Assembly: GCA_017466325.1 (NCBI GenBank)
Contig: JAFTUK010000052.1
Span: forward strand, 1-35,358
Length of the DNA stretch: 35,358 nucleotides
Reading direction: 5' to 3'
Origin: Bacteroidaceae bacterium
GTDB taxonomy: Bacteria > Bacteroidota > Bacteroidia > Bacteroidales > Bacteroidaceae
Positions 35,234 to 35,358 of this stretch are shown piece after piece. Below the pieces are notes generated by a model. The model made no database searches, had not been told where the DNA came from, and worked only from the letters and a program-made list of their open reading frames with translations. A program made the position numbers and the translations under genes. Numbering within the stretch: the first letter of the stretch is position 1; each line of letters opens with the position of its first letter.

Positions 35234-35358
35234 TTAGTGTGGATAAGCAAAAAGTTTGGCTATTCTGAACAGGAAAAATTTTTTGTCTATCACTCCTCTA
35301 AGATTAGCTCTGAATAGTTTTATTTTGGCGTTAAACGATTCAGCCAAGGCGTTAGAAG
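35234..35358 (-). CDS. Insertion-sequence transposase, C-terminal fragment (runs off window)
   Basis: The minus strand is open from the window edge to a TAA at 35234-35236 and encodes SNALAESFNAKIKLFRANLR and then GVIDKKFFLFRIAKLFAYPH. The AESFNAKIKxFR...FRGVxxxxFFLFRLAKLxA ending is that of DDE transposases of the ISL3/ISAon1-like group common in Bacteroidales. Only the last 40 residues are present, so intactness cannot be judged. The catalytic Glu usually lies near the AESFNAK stretch. Confidence 0.75.
   Translation of the reverse strand, partial: SNALAESFNAKIKLFRANLRGVIDKKFFLFRIAKLFAYPH

Overview
The window looks like chromosomal DNA from a Prevotella-like member of the Bacteroidales. Supporting signs are: promoters of the Bacteroidetes type (TAnnTTTG with an upstream TTG) ahead of nadB and the four-helix-bundle gene; few Shine-Dalgarno sequences; large secreted glycosidases that end in a short C-terminal tail (YDLSGRRV...GVYIVDGKK, GIYIIGGKKVVIK); and housekeeping proteins that read as Bacteroidetes versions. 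No rRNA, tRNA or CRISPR array was seen.

Layout. 84-4219 (minus): a three-gene operon of a PBP4-like lipoprotein, a secreted alpha/beta hydrolase and a GH20 hexosaminidase. 4458-15440 (plus): housekeeping genes nadB, trkH, a radical SAM gene, a DUF4294 gene, a SpoU/TrmH methyltransferase, nadA, a Kef-type antiporter, ychF and lgt. The gap before nadA carries seven DnaA-box-like 9-mers and may be a replication origin or a DnaA-responsive control region. 15493-23858: two large secreted glycosidases, GH84 and ricin-domain GH2, that could act together on galactose/N-acetylglucosamine host glycans. 30179-30847: a four-helix-bundle/suffix-domain gene between 10-bp-periodic CCTAGG arrays. 30955-34131: a Tricorn-like S41 protease. 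34314-35045: a methyltransferase. The right edge enters an insertion-sequence transposase.

The most unusual part is an AT-rich accessory island at about 23.9-29.8 kb, bracketed by two ~100-bp direct repeats that each contain a gene 3' end and a terminator hairpin. I read it as three operons. Operon 1: two overlapping small genes that together look like the palm and fingers of the replicative DNA polymerase DnaE, split and stripped of catalytic motifs. Operon 2: a WYL-domain regulator and two different PD-(D/E)XK nuclease-like proteins. Operon 3: a mini sigma-70 (RpoD region 1.2-2.4 only) with an in-frame TAA, translationally coupled to an RNase J-like beta-CASP metallo-hydrolase. A 21-bp palindrome (GTATGCAAA-N3-TTTGCATAC and two variants) lies 49-77 bp before the first gene of all three operons, so they probably form one WYL-controlled regulon. 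I know of no described system with this content. A phage-defence function is inferred from the WYL regulator, the nucleases and the island layout, and is not shown by the sequence.
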